The notes below the pieces were generated by a model. It made no database searches. It was not told the origin of the DNA and was given only the letters and a program-made list of their open reading frames with translations. From an uncultured Saprospiraceae bacterium (GTDB taxonomy: Bacteria; Bacteroidota; Bacteroidia; Chitinophagales; Saprospiraceae): a stretch of 5,028 bases of DNA. How positions within the stretch are numbered: the first letter of the stretch is position 1; the number at the start of each line of letters is the position of its first letter. The translations under genes and the position numbers were made by a program. The stretch spans positions 1 through 5,028 of the forward strand of contig CALGLY010000013.1 of the NCBI GenBank assembly GCA_937959095.1, read 5' to 3'. This document shows positions 1-5,028 of the stretch, piece after piece.

Positions 1-5
1 AACTA

Positions 6-119
6 AACAGTTATGCTTGTCTTTTTGTCTTGTAATTTCGTTAAAAATACTCGTCGTAGCTAAGGCTATGCCTGCGTTTTTTGCCTCATTACAAAACAAA
101 AATCCTACACTTAACTGTT
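6..119. repeat. Long imperfect palindrome E1 (dispersed-repeat-like element)
   Basis: The segment folds on itself around a centre near 62-63. Bases 6-13 pair with 112-119 (8 of 8), 22-36 with 88-102 (14 of 15), and A43-47 can pair with the T-run at 77-82. The tip 55-60 pairs with 65-70 around loop TAAG, with one G-T pair. The tip sequence CGTAGCTAAGGCTATG recurs in reverse complement at 4988-5003 with 15 of 16 identical, including A/T runs at similar spacing, so this is a repeat rather than a one-off hairpin. It has no coding potential. It may be a non-autonomous mobile or REP-like element, or a bidirectional terminator for a gene left of the window. The structure is seen directly; the role is inferred. 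Confidence 0.7.
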
Positions 120-180
120 CATTTAATTAATTCTTCATTACAAGGAATAGAAATTTGATAATATTTCATTTGCTATGTTA

Positions 181-283
181 TAGGGAATCGGCAAAAAATA
201 AGGCACCCATTATGGCGCAGATATTTTTTAGAAGGAAAAAGAGCTAGTCAGAGTGGGGGAGATTATTTTTTGCCGACTCCCTA
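181..283. repeat. Palindromic element E2 with 21-bp terminal inverted repeats
   Basis: Bases 181-201 and 263-283 are inverted repeats with 20 of 21 positions complementary; the only mismatch is 187/277. The symmetry continues inward on the same axis: CCC 206-208 faces GGG 256-258, and T224-228 faces A236-240 at the tip. The whole ~103 bp is therefore one long interrupted hairpin. Bases 190-229 match 4921-4960 without gaps at 35 of 40 positions, including an identical 16-mer ACCCATTATGGCGCAG. This fits a small miniature inverted-repeat element. No clear target-site duplication is visible and it contains no gene. It ends about 110 bases before the first gene, so it could also affect that gene's transcription. 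Confidence 0.75.
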
Positions 284-354
284 AGTTACTAATATTTTTT
301 TAATAGTCTAAAAATGTACATTAGAAGTGTACTTAATCTAACCGCGCTCAACAA

Positions 355-370
355 CATGGTATATTCCATG
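355..370. promoter_or_regulatory. Operator-like palindrome CATGGTATATTCCATG
   Basis: This 16-base near-perfect dyad has five-base arms CATGG and CCATG around an A/T-rich centre. It lies 26 bases upstream of the start codon at 397. Its size and position suit a site for a dimeric regulator, or the promoter of the small gene. No matching TAnnTTTG box was found nearby and no regulator gene is in the window. A 16-base dyad can arise by chance in A/T-rich DNA, so this is only a candidate. Confidence 0.25.
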
Positions 371-396
371 AAATAAACGTAAATGCTATTTTTCAT

Positions 397-612
397 ATGT
401 CGTTCAAAGAAATAGAAGGCGAAAACTTAAAAAAATTCACAAAAAAAGAAAGCAAACAAATCGAACAACGTTTAAGTGGAACGTTCAATGCATTTCGATT
501 TATTGGCAGTATTTTTGATTTATATTTAACGCGTGTAAAAGACACCTTATTAGAGATGGGCAGAGAACCTGAAGCACTAGAAACAGAAGACGAAAAAAAA
601 GAATTATCCTAG
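397..612 (+). CDS. Small protein of unknown function, 71 aa
   Basis: I do not recognise a named family with certainty, but the sequence looks like a real small protein. Residues 1-27 are strongly charged (Lys/Glu-rich) and probably helical. A hydrophobic-aromatic middle follows (about 29-52, with FNAFRFIGSIFDLYL), then an acidic C-terminal tail. The middle could lie against a membrane or form a helical oligomer; it is too interrupted by charge for a confident membrane span, and there is no signal peptide. From memory, similar short proteins with an FRFxGxIxDLYLxRV-like stretch occur as conserved hypotheticals in Bacteroidota. The only in-frame start is ATG 397. No Shine-Dalgarno is visible, as is usual in this phylum. 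It lies 116 bases upstream of the MscS-like gene on the same strand, so the two may be co-transcribed. Confidence 0.65.
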   Translation: MSFKEIEGENLKKFTKKESKQIEQRLSGTFNAFRFIGSIFDLYLTRVKDTLLEMGREPEALETEDEKKELS

Positions 613-728
613 ATTATTCAGGGACAAAACCAACAAACAATACGTCTTTTCAAGAAGATAGAATCCCATAATTTCAGTCATAAAAAAGGATTTAATCTTT
701 TTGAATGGAAATCATTAAGCTATAACGA

Positions 729-1550
729 ATGGATTTTGATATACTAAAAACACTCTTTAACGAGATTATAATTTTTATACCTAATATTTTAGCTGCCTTA
801 GCTATTCTATTGGTTAGTTTAATCGTTATTGGTATTATATCGCGCTTCCTCCGAAGAATGCTCCAAAGAATGGGGGCAGATGATTTCGCGGATAAGAGCA
901 TCAATAAAATTGATGTACTAGAGGATAATAATGTTCGGATTGTCCCTAGTACTTTAGTCTCGAAAATTGTTTATTACTCCCTGCTACTAGTGGGTATAGT
1001 AGCCGCTACTGATGCCCTTCAGATGGAAGCGGTATCGGACTTAGTGAAAGGTGCCGTAGATTATGTACCGAATCTAATCACCGCTATCGCTTTGCTGATT
1101 GTAGGCTTGCTGATTGCTGATTTTGTGCGAGATGTGACCTCTGCAGCTATGCAATCACTGAATGTACCTGCTGCAAAGTTTCTATCTAGCTTTATTTTCT
1201 ATTTCATTATGCTTAGCATTTTGATGATTGCACTAGAACAAGCAAAGATTAATACCGACTTTATCACTGCTAATTTATCTATCATTTTGGGTGGTGTTGT
1301 ATTCGCTTTTGCGATAGGGTATGGCTTTGCCTCCAAGTCGCTAATGTCGAGCTATATTGCTTATTTTTATAATAGAAATAAGGTAAGTATTGGCGATACC
1401 ATTCGCATTGATAATAAGGAAGGAGTAGTCACATCAATGGATAGTACTACGATGACTGTAGTGCCAGCCAATAGCAATAACCGCATCATTATTCCACTTA
1501 GCCGACTGAATACAGAAACTATAGAAATCGTTTCTGTTACTGAAGTATAG
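729..1550 (+). CDS. MscS-related membrane protein (conserved TM helix repeat family)
   Basis: This predicted inner-membrane protein of 273 aa has about five hydrophobic segments, at residues 13-40, 75-94, 112-133, 150-170 and 180-203. Two carry the same pattern, IPNILAALAILLVSL at 18-32 and VPNLITAIALLIVGL at 113-127, the repeated helix typical of the conserved TM-helix family related to mechanosensitive channels. The last helix is rich in Gly/Ala (GGVVFAFAIGYGFASKS), like the pore-lining helix of MscS. The C-terminal ~65 residues (VSIGDTIRIDNKEGVV and following) resemble the MscS beta domain. The large C-terminal alpha/beta cage of E. coli MscS (286 aa) is missing; its length is spent on extra N-terminal helices. 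The family is thought to release solutes on osmotic downshock, but channel activity here is inferred. It starts at ATG 729 without a clear Shine-Dalgarno and is convergent with the ABC ATPase gene. Confidence 0.88.
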   Translation: MDFDILKTLFNEIIIFIPNILAALAILLVSLIVIGIISRFLRRMLQRMGADDFADKSINKIDVLEDNNVRIVPSTLVSKIVYYSLLLVGIVAATDALQMEAVSDLVKGAVDYVPNLITAIALLIVGLLIADFVRDVTSAAMQSLNVPAAKFLSSFIFYFIMLSILMIALEQAKINTDFITANLSIILGGVVFAFAIGYGFASKSLMSSYIAYFYNRNKVSIGDTIRIDNKEGVVTSMDSTTMTVVPANSNNRIIIPLSRLNTETIEIVSVTEV

Positions 1551-1554
1551 ATAC

Positions 1555-1596
1555 AAGTTCAAACGCAAGTTCAATTTTGAACTTGCGTTTGAACTT
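1555..1596. terminator. Perfect 20-bp-stem palindrome at the convergent gene junction
   Basis: Bases 1555-1574 are fully complementary to 1577-1596, leaving only TT (1575-1576) at the centre. It starts five bases after the MscS-like stop codon and ends 28 bases before the stop of the opposing ABC gene, where a shared bidirectional terminator is expected. Each arm also contains the 9-mer CAAGTTCAA or its complement in tandem (1554-1562 and 1566-1574), so the motif occurs about four times. Neither side has a U-tract: the plus-strand side continues with ATAAAACC. It may therefore act through stem strength alone, or be an mRNA 3'-end stabiliser or a protein site. Confidence 0.7.
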
Positions 1597-1623
1597 ATAA
1601 AACCATATACCACTCCTTTCCTA

Positions 1624-2382
1624 TCAATGCACCATTCCTGTCTTATGCAAAATCGGTAATTGTCCTCGATAGGCTTTCGTAATATTTTCATCTGTAAAGG
1701 TCGTTTCCACATCGCCATAGGCAATCAAACGCTGATTGAGTAGAATAACTTTATCGAAATACTCTGTTACGGTAGATAAGTCGTGATGGACAACGAGTAG
1801 GGTTTTGCCTTCAGTAGCGAGGCGTTTTAGGATTTGGATAATCTTTTCTTCGGTAGTCATATCTACACCTACGAAAGGTTCATCTAAGAAGAAAACATCT
1901 GCTTCTTGGCACAAAGCACGCGCTAGGAATACGCGCTGCTGCTGTCCGCCAGAAAGTTCTCCAATTTGTCGATCGCGTAGATGTTCGATACCCACTTCTT
2001 GAAGGGCTTCTATCGTTTTTTGCTTATCGGTCGCATTGATGCGCTGCAATAGACGCTTGTGTGGATAACGCCCCATAAGAACCACATCAAAAACCGTGGC
2101 AGGGAATGACCAATCAACATCGTTTTTTTGAGGAACATATACAACCGTTTTCCGCGACTCGGCAATGTCTTTTCCTTTCACCAATACGGTTCCACTATCT
2201 GTCTCTATTAAGCCTAAGAGGGCTTTGAATAGCGTAGATTTACCCGCGCCATTCGGACCAACTACGCCATAGATATTACCTGGCTCAATGTCGAGATAAA
2301 TATTAGCTAGCACTCGCTTTTGGTCATAAGATACCGATACGCCTTGTGCCGATATGATAGGAGAAGTGGCTGTAGTTGTCAT
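1624..2382 (-). CDS. ABC transporter ATP-binding protein, manganese/zinc/iron type
   Basis: This cytoplasmic ATPase subunit of an ABC transporter (252 aa, full length for the class) shows every nucleotide-binding motif in order. These are Walker A GPNGAGKST at residues 42-50, Q-loop Gln85, signature LSGGQQQ at 143-149, Walker B VFFLDEP at 163-169 with catalytic Glu168, D-loop GVD at 172-174 and switch His200. The stretch YVPQKNDVDWSFPATVFDVV after the Q-loop is typical of ATPases paired with Mn/Zn/Fe permeases (ZnuC, MntB, TroB, PsaB type), so import of a divalent metal is the best guess; the exact metal cannot be read. No permease or metal-binding protein is adjacent: upstream is upp, and downstream is a convergent membrane-channel gene. 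The gap to upp is 54 bases, so co-transcription is possible. The first residues (MTTTATSP) are a likely flexible leader, and there is no Shine-Dalgarno. Confidence 0.9.
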   Translation of the reverse strand: MTTTATSPIISAQGVSVSYDQKRVLANIYLDIEPGNIYGVVGPNGAGKSTLFKALLGLIETDSGTVLVKGKDIAESRKTVVYVPQKNDVDWSFPATVFDVVLMGRYPHKRLLQRINATDKQKTIEALQEVGIEHLRDRQIGELSGGQQQRVFLARALCQEADVFFLDEPFVGVDMTTEEKIIQILKRLATEGKTLLVVHHDLSTVTEYFDKVILLNQRLIAYGDVETTFTDENITKAYRGQLPILHKTGMVH

Positions 2383-2414
2383 ATAAAATGTATTTGCTCA
2401 CAAAAAATGTAATA

Positions 2415-2448
2415 CAAGAATACACTATGCAGCCTCTTATTGTTGCAA
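2415..2448 (-). promoter_or_regulatory. Possible weak promoter of the ABC ATPase gene
   Basis: Read on the minus strand, TATTCTTG (2422-2415) matches five of the six fixed bases of the Bacteroidota -7 box TAnnTTTG. A TTG (2448-2446) lies 23 bases upstream, at the long end of the accepted spacing. It would give the metal ATPase gene its own start between it and upp. The match is imperfect in A/T-rich DNA and may be chance. Confidence 0.2.
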
Positions 2449-3087
2449 TTTCGTACCAAAAGCTAAATCTCCAGCATCGCCCAAGCCTGGTACAATGTAG
2501 GATTTTGCAGTAAGTTCTGCATCCATCGCGCCTATCCAGATATCTGCATTGGGGAAATTTCTGCGAACATTTTCTACGCCTTCTTCCGCAGCTATAGCGG
2601 TTACAATATGGAGTTGGGATGGTGTCCCATATTCCATTAGGGCTTGCGCTGCCAAGACCATCGAAGAACCCGAGGCAAGCATAGGATCGGATAAAATCAA
2701 GACTTTATCTTCTATACTTGGACAAGAAGTATATCCTATTTCGATATCAAACTTGCCGCTTTTCCGATGCCGCCTATATGCAGAAATGAAACCATTATCC
2801 GCACCATCAAAGTATTGCAATAAGCCATTGTGTAGAGGCAATCCTGCACGTAGAATGGTAGCTAATACTGCGGTATGTGCTGGTACATCTATAGGAGCTA
2901 CCCCAAGTGGCGTTTCTACTTCGATGCGTTTATATTCTAGGTTTTTACTCAATTCATAGCCGAGTAGTTGTCCTATTCGTTCCAAGTTGGTACGAAAGCG
3001 CATGCGGTCACGTTGAACTTTTACATCACGCAATTCAGCAATAAATTGATTAGCTATAGAGGGTTGTTTATTTAAAATAAATATCAT
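2437..3087 (-). CDS. upp: Uracil phosphoribosyltransferase
   Basis: This cytosolic pyrimidine-salvage enzyme converts uracil and PRPP to UMP and pyrophosphate. Its 216 aa are close to the usual ~208-216. The type I PRT fold is evident. The PRPP-binding loop is LILSDPMLASGSSM at residues 130-143. The ILRAG segment (78-82) corresponds to the conserved LRAG motif of the family. The uracil-binding C-terminal hood is YIVPGLGDAGDLAFGT at 197-212, nearly identical to the E. coli form. The loop reads ASGSSM where E. coli has ATGGSV; as I recall, the SSM variant is common in Bacteroidota, so activity should be normal. The start ATG at 3087 is preceded by AAAAGAAG, a weak Shine-Dalgarno-like stretch. 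A strong hairpin ends 24 bases upstream of the start, between it and glyA. The ABC ATPase gene follows after 54 bases. Confidence 0.95.
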   Translation of the reverse strand: MIFILNKQPSIANQFIAELRDVKVQRDRMRFRTNLERIGQLLGYELSKNLEYKRIEVETPLGVAPIDVPAHTAVLATILRAGLPLHNGLLQYFDGADNGFISAYRRHRKSGKFDIEIGYTSCPSIEDKVLILSDPMLASGSSMVLAAQALMEYGTPSQLHIVTAIAAEEGVENVRRNFPNADIWIGAMDAELTAKSYIVPGLGDAGDLAFGTKLQQ

Positions 3088-3111
3088 CGAGTTGTGCTTC
3101 TTTTCTGGTTG

Positions 3112-3170
3112 TTTAGAGATTTATATTTTGGATATTTAGCAACTAAATATCCAAAATATAAACCTCTAAA
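3112..3170 (-). terminator. Very strong hairpin between glyA and upp
   Basis: Bases 3112-3138 pair with 3144-3170 at 26 of 27 positions (the only mismatch is 3119/3163) around the five-base loop 3139-3143. It begins 11 bases past the glyA stop and ends 24 bases before the upp start, so it nearly fills the junction. A transcript from glyA would fold here, suggesting termination, attenuation or an RNA-stabilising 3' end for glyA. No run of T follows on the minus strand (the next bases read CAACCAGAAAAG), so it is not a textbook intrinsic terminator. The sequence is unrelated to the palindrome at 1555-1596. Confidence 0.65.
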
Positions 3171-3181
3171 TACTTCATTAA

Positions 3182-4462
3182 TTAGGTCACTACATTATAT
3201 AAAGGAAATGCTTCCATAAAAGCATTCACCTCTTTGCGCGTGTGACTTAGCAATTCTTCATTTTCAATATCTCCTACAATGGCATCTATCCAGTCTACTA
3301 CTTGTAAGCAATCTGCTTCCTTGAAGCCGCGTGTAGTAATAGCCGCTGTGCCGATACGCATGCCCGAAGTAACTAAAGGCGATTGCTTATCGAAAGGTAC
3401 CATGTTTTTATTTACTGTGATGTCCGCATGTCCGAGGATTTCTTCGGCTTGCTTGCCCGTAACATCCTTTGGAGAAAGGTCTATCAGCATCAAGTGATTA
3501 TCTGTACCACCTGAAATGACTTTATAGCCTTTCTGTACAAAAGCAGTTGCCATTGCTTGAGCATTTTTGATAACTTGCTCCCCATAGGTCTTAAATTCGG
3601 GTGCTAAGGCTTCTCCAAATGCTACTGCTTTCGCTGCTATCACGTGTTCCAGCGGGCCACCTTGCATACCAGGGAAAACGGCGCTATTCAGGATAGTAGA
3701 CATCTTCTTTATCTTGCCACTTTTGAATGTCATGCCCCACGGATTCTCAAAGTTTTTGCCTAGCATTATGATCCCTCCACGCGGGCCGCGTAGGGTCTTG
3801 TGTGTAGTAGAAGTAATGATGTGACAATGCTCCATTGGACTACGTAGCAAACCTGTAGCAACCAAGCCAGCAGGGTGAGCAATATCTGCAAGCAAAAGCG
3901 CGCCTACTTTATCCGCAATAGCCCGAAAGCGTGCATAATCCCAATCGCGAGCATAGGCAGATGCGCCACAAATAATAAGCTTCGGCTTCACTTCTAATGC
4001 TTTTGCTTCTACCTTATCCATATCAATCAGCCCTGTCTCCTCTTCCACGCCATAGAAATGTGCATCATATACTTTTCCTGAATAATTGGCAGGAGAGCCA
4101 TGTGATAGATGACCACCATGTGCCAAATCGAAACCTAGTGTTTTATCGCCAGGCTTTAGTACAGCTAAGAATACAGCTGCATTCGCTTGTGCGCCAGAGT
4201 GTGGCTGCACATTGGCATAACTCGCTCCGAACAACTCCTTTAAGCGATCAATCGCTAATTGCTCCACTTGATCGACTACCTCGCAGCCACCATAGTAGCG
4301 TTTGCGTGGATAACCTTCAGCATATTTATTGGTAAGGCAAGAACCCATTGCACGCATTACATCCATGCTAGTGAAATTCTCAGATGCAATCAATTCAACG
4401 CCGCGTTGTTGGCGTTCTAACTCCTTATCTATCAGATTAAACAGTACTGTATCTTTATGCAT
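3182..4462 (-). CDS. glyA: Serine hydroxymethyltransferase
   Basis: This cytosolic PLP enzyme interconverts serine plus tetrahydrofolate with glycine plus 5,10-methylene-THF, the main supply of one-carbon units for purines, thymidylate and methionine. Its 426 aa compare with 417 in E. coli. Visible landmarks are LIASEN (24-29), the substrate and folate-site segment YPRKRYYGG (51-59), ADIAHPAGL (192-200) with Asp193 contacting the PLP ring, and [12 protein letters not shown] (219-230) with Lys222 as the Schiff-base lysine. The segment [21 protein letters not shown] follows. Between PRGG and NSAVFPG lies an extra stretch (about 231-258, [12 protein letters not shown]...) longer than in E. coli, which I associate with Bacteroidota GlyA. 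The start is ATG 4462, with an A/T-rich leader, no Shine-Dalgarno and a good -7 box 60 bases upstream. It is first in the minus-strand block. Confidence 0.97.
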   Translation of the reverse strand: MHKDTVLFNLIDKELERQQRGVELIASENFTSMDVMRAMGSCLTNKYAEGYPRKRYYGGCEVVDQVEQLAIDRLKELFGASYANVQPHSGAQANAAVFLAVLKPGDKTLGFDLAHGGHLSHGSPANYSGKVYDAHFYGVEEETGLIDMDKVEAKALEVKPKLIICGASAYARDWDYARFRAIADKVGALLLADIAHPAGLVATGLLRSPMEHCHIITSTTHKTLRGPRGGIIMLGKNFENPWGMTFKSGKIKKMSTILNSAVFPGMQGGPLEHVIAAKAVAFGEALAPEFKTYGEQVIKNAQAMATAFVQKGYKVISGGTDNHLMLIDLSPKDVTGKQAEEILGHADITVNKNMVPFDKQSPLVTSGMRIGTAAITTRGFKEADCLQVVDWIDAIVGDIENEELLSHTRKEVNAFMEAFPLYNVVT

Positions 4463-4521
4463 GACTATTTTTAATTCAAAGTTCTAAGCACACTTGCGCT
4501 TGCTTCTAATTAATAGGAAAT

Positions 4522-4529
4522 CAAATTTA
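4522..4529 (-). promoter_or_regulatory. Candidate -7 box of the glyA promoter
   Basis: Minus-strand TAAATTTG (4529-4522) is an exact match to the Bacteroidota primary-sigma -7 consensus TAnnTTTG. It would start transcription near 4515 and give a leader of about 50 bases before the glyA ATG. The -33 TTG is poorly placed: the nearest (4545-4543) leaves only 13 bases of spacing instead of about 17-23. The -7 box is seen directly; its promoter activity is inferred. Confidence 0.4.
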
Positions 4530-4874
4530 TGAGATTTTTTTGCAATGCTGGCGTTCTATCCTAAAAATAAAGGGCTTTCTTTGAAAAAAGATGATTTTTG
4601 AAGTTTCTTGAAAAACGGATATAAGGCTCACAAGGTACGATTGGTATCAGATAGCATCTGTGAAATCTGATATAAGTAATAAGCACCTTCTAAGTAAAAT
4701 AAACAAGATTTATACTTCGTGAAATAAGACAACTTTTCTAGCCTATTTCGGACTTTGTTATTTAATTTCAAGGGGTTATAAGATGTCTTTTTCGTGCTAA
4801 AAAAGGTATTTTAACAGCATCTTAGCTATTCGCATCAAACAACTTTGGGGGGAAAGGCGTATTTTTACAGGTAT

Positions 4875-4893
4875 AATGCCTAAAACAGGCATT
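4875..4893. repeat. Short perfect hairpin AATGCCT/AGGCATT
   Basis: Bases 4875-4881 pair with 4887-4893 at all seven positions around loop AAAAC. A mainly A/T-rich flank follows on the plus strand, and ATTTTTAC precedes it. It has terminator-like size but lacks a proper U-tract in either direction. It may be a small terminator, an operator or chance. Confidence 0.35.
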
Positions 4894-4920
4894 CAATAAA
4901 TTAAATGTAATAAGGGAGCA

Positions 4921-5028
4921 GGCAAGAACTAAGCTACCCATTATGGCGCAGTTATTTTTTCTCTCTAAAGAATTGAAAAAATCAGTGCATAGCCTTCGCT
5001 ACGGACTTATTTTTTCGATTTTTTAGAA
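4921..5028. repeat. Composite palindromic repeat E3, cut by the window end
   Basis: Bases 4921-4960 match element E2 (190-229) at 35 of 40 positions without gaps, including the identical 16-mer at 4936-4951. Immediately after, bases 4975-4993 pair with 4998-5016 at 16 of 19 positions around loop CTTC. The tip of this hairpin (4988-5003) is the reverse complement of the E1 tip at 15 of 16 positions. E3 therefore combines features of both left-edge elements. No partner for its left arm is visible before the window ends, so it probably continues to the right. It is non-coding. Confidence 0.75.

Larger units (their letters stand above)
4463..4911. other. Non-coding stretch upstream of glyA with several hairpins
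   Basis: About 450 bases contain no convincing gene on either strand; only short A/T-rich reading frames are seen. Apart from the glyA promoter candidate, it holds small inverted repeats. Bases 4645-4652 pair with 4665-4672 (8 of 8, 12-base loop). Bases 4779-4785 pair with 4818-4824 (7 of 7) and enclose a second stem, 4787-4792 with 4800-4805. A third stem is listed separately at 4875-4893. No recognised riboswitch or tRNA fold was seen. It could be a long leader or an intergenic spacer between divergent units, or hold an unrecognised small RNA. Confidence 0.5.

Noticed and set aside
1..285. CRISPR array, suggested by repeated motifs at the left edge
   Set aside because: The elements are two different palindromes without regular direct repeats and spacers, and there are no cas genes.
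510..517. Exact TAnnTTTG box (TATTTTTG) on the plus strand
   Set aside because: It lies inside the 71-aa coding region with no TTG at the right distance upstream, and is over 200 bases from the next start, so chance is more likely in this A/T-rich DNA.
692..904. 70-aa minus-strand reading frame opposite the start of the MscS-like gene
   Set aside because: It is complementary to the first hydrophobic segments of a recognised membrane protein and has no independent support.
1434..1724. 96-aa minus-strand reading frame spanning the convergent junction
   Set aside because: It overlaps the 3' ends of two well-supported genes and reads through the perfect palindrome at 1555-1596; the translation has no family features.
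2549..2959. 136-aa plus-strand reading frame opposite upp
   Set aside because: It lies entirely antisense to a clearly recognised upp gene, and its translation has no recognisable domain; it is a by-product of upp codon use.
3112..3170. Hairpin treated as another copy of the E1-E3 family or of the 1555-1596 palindrome
   Set aside because: It shares neither the 16-mer, the E1 tip nor the CAAGTTCAA motif; only the palindromic form is common.
3997..4335. 112-aa plus-strand reading frame opposite glyA
   Set aside because: It is antisense to the conserved catalytic part of glyA, has a low-complexity His/Leu-rich translation and no plausible start context.

Overview
The window looks like chromosome from a Bacteroidota bacterium. 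The GlyA protein carries the extra segment after the PLP-lysine loop that I associate with Bacteroidota GlyA. The Upp PRPP loop reads ASGSSM rather than the ATGGS of E. coli. Most start codons lack a Shine-Dalgarno sequence and follow A/T-rich leaders, and a TAnnTTTG-type -7 box lies upstream of glyA. The dispersed palindromic repeats at both edges resemble those of large Saprospiria-type genomes, but that is an impression from memory and no species is claimed.

Layout. Bases 1-396 hold no gene. They contain two long imperfect palindromes (about 6-119 and 181-283) and a small operator-like palindrome (355-370). Two plus-strand genes follow: a 71-aa protein of unknown function (397-612) and a 273-aa membrane protein of the MscS-related conserved-TM-helix family (729-1550). 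A perfect 20-bp-stem palindrome (1555-1596) separates this pair from the convergent minus-strand block. In transcription order that block is glyA (4462-3182), upp (3087-2437) and a metal-type ABC transporter ATPase (2382-1624). A very strong hairpin (3112-3170) lies between glyA and upp. Bases 4463-4911 upstream of glyA hold a probable promoter and several hairpins but no convincing gene. The last ~110 bases hold a third repeat, which runs off the window.

Function. GlyA makes glycine and methylene-THF, and Upp salvages uracil to UMP. Both feed nucleotide synthesis, but the hairpin between them argues against a simple single operon. The ABC ATPase has no permease or binding protein beside it and must work with subunits encoded elsewhere. 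The MscS-like protein is an inner-membrane protein, possibly an osmotic-shock channel.

The protein-coding content is ordinary. The notable part is the intergenic DNA. The element at the right edge joins a 40-base segment shared with the second left-hand palindrome to a hairpin core shared, in opposite orientation, with the first. Two further unrelated long palindromes sit exactly at gene junctions and lack the U-tract of classical terminators. No CRISPR array, tRNA, rRNA, transposase or phage gene was seen.
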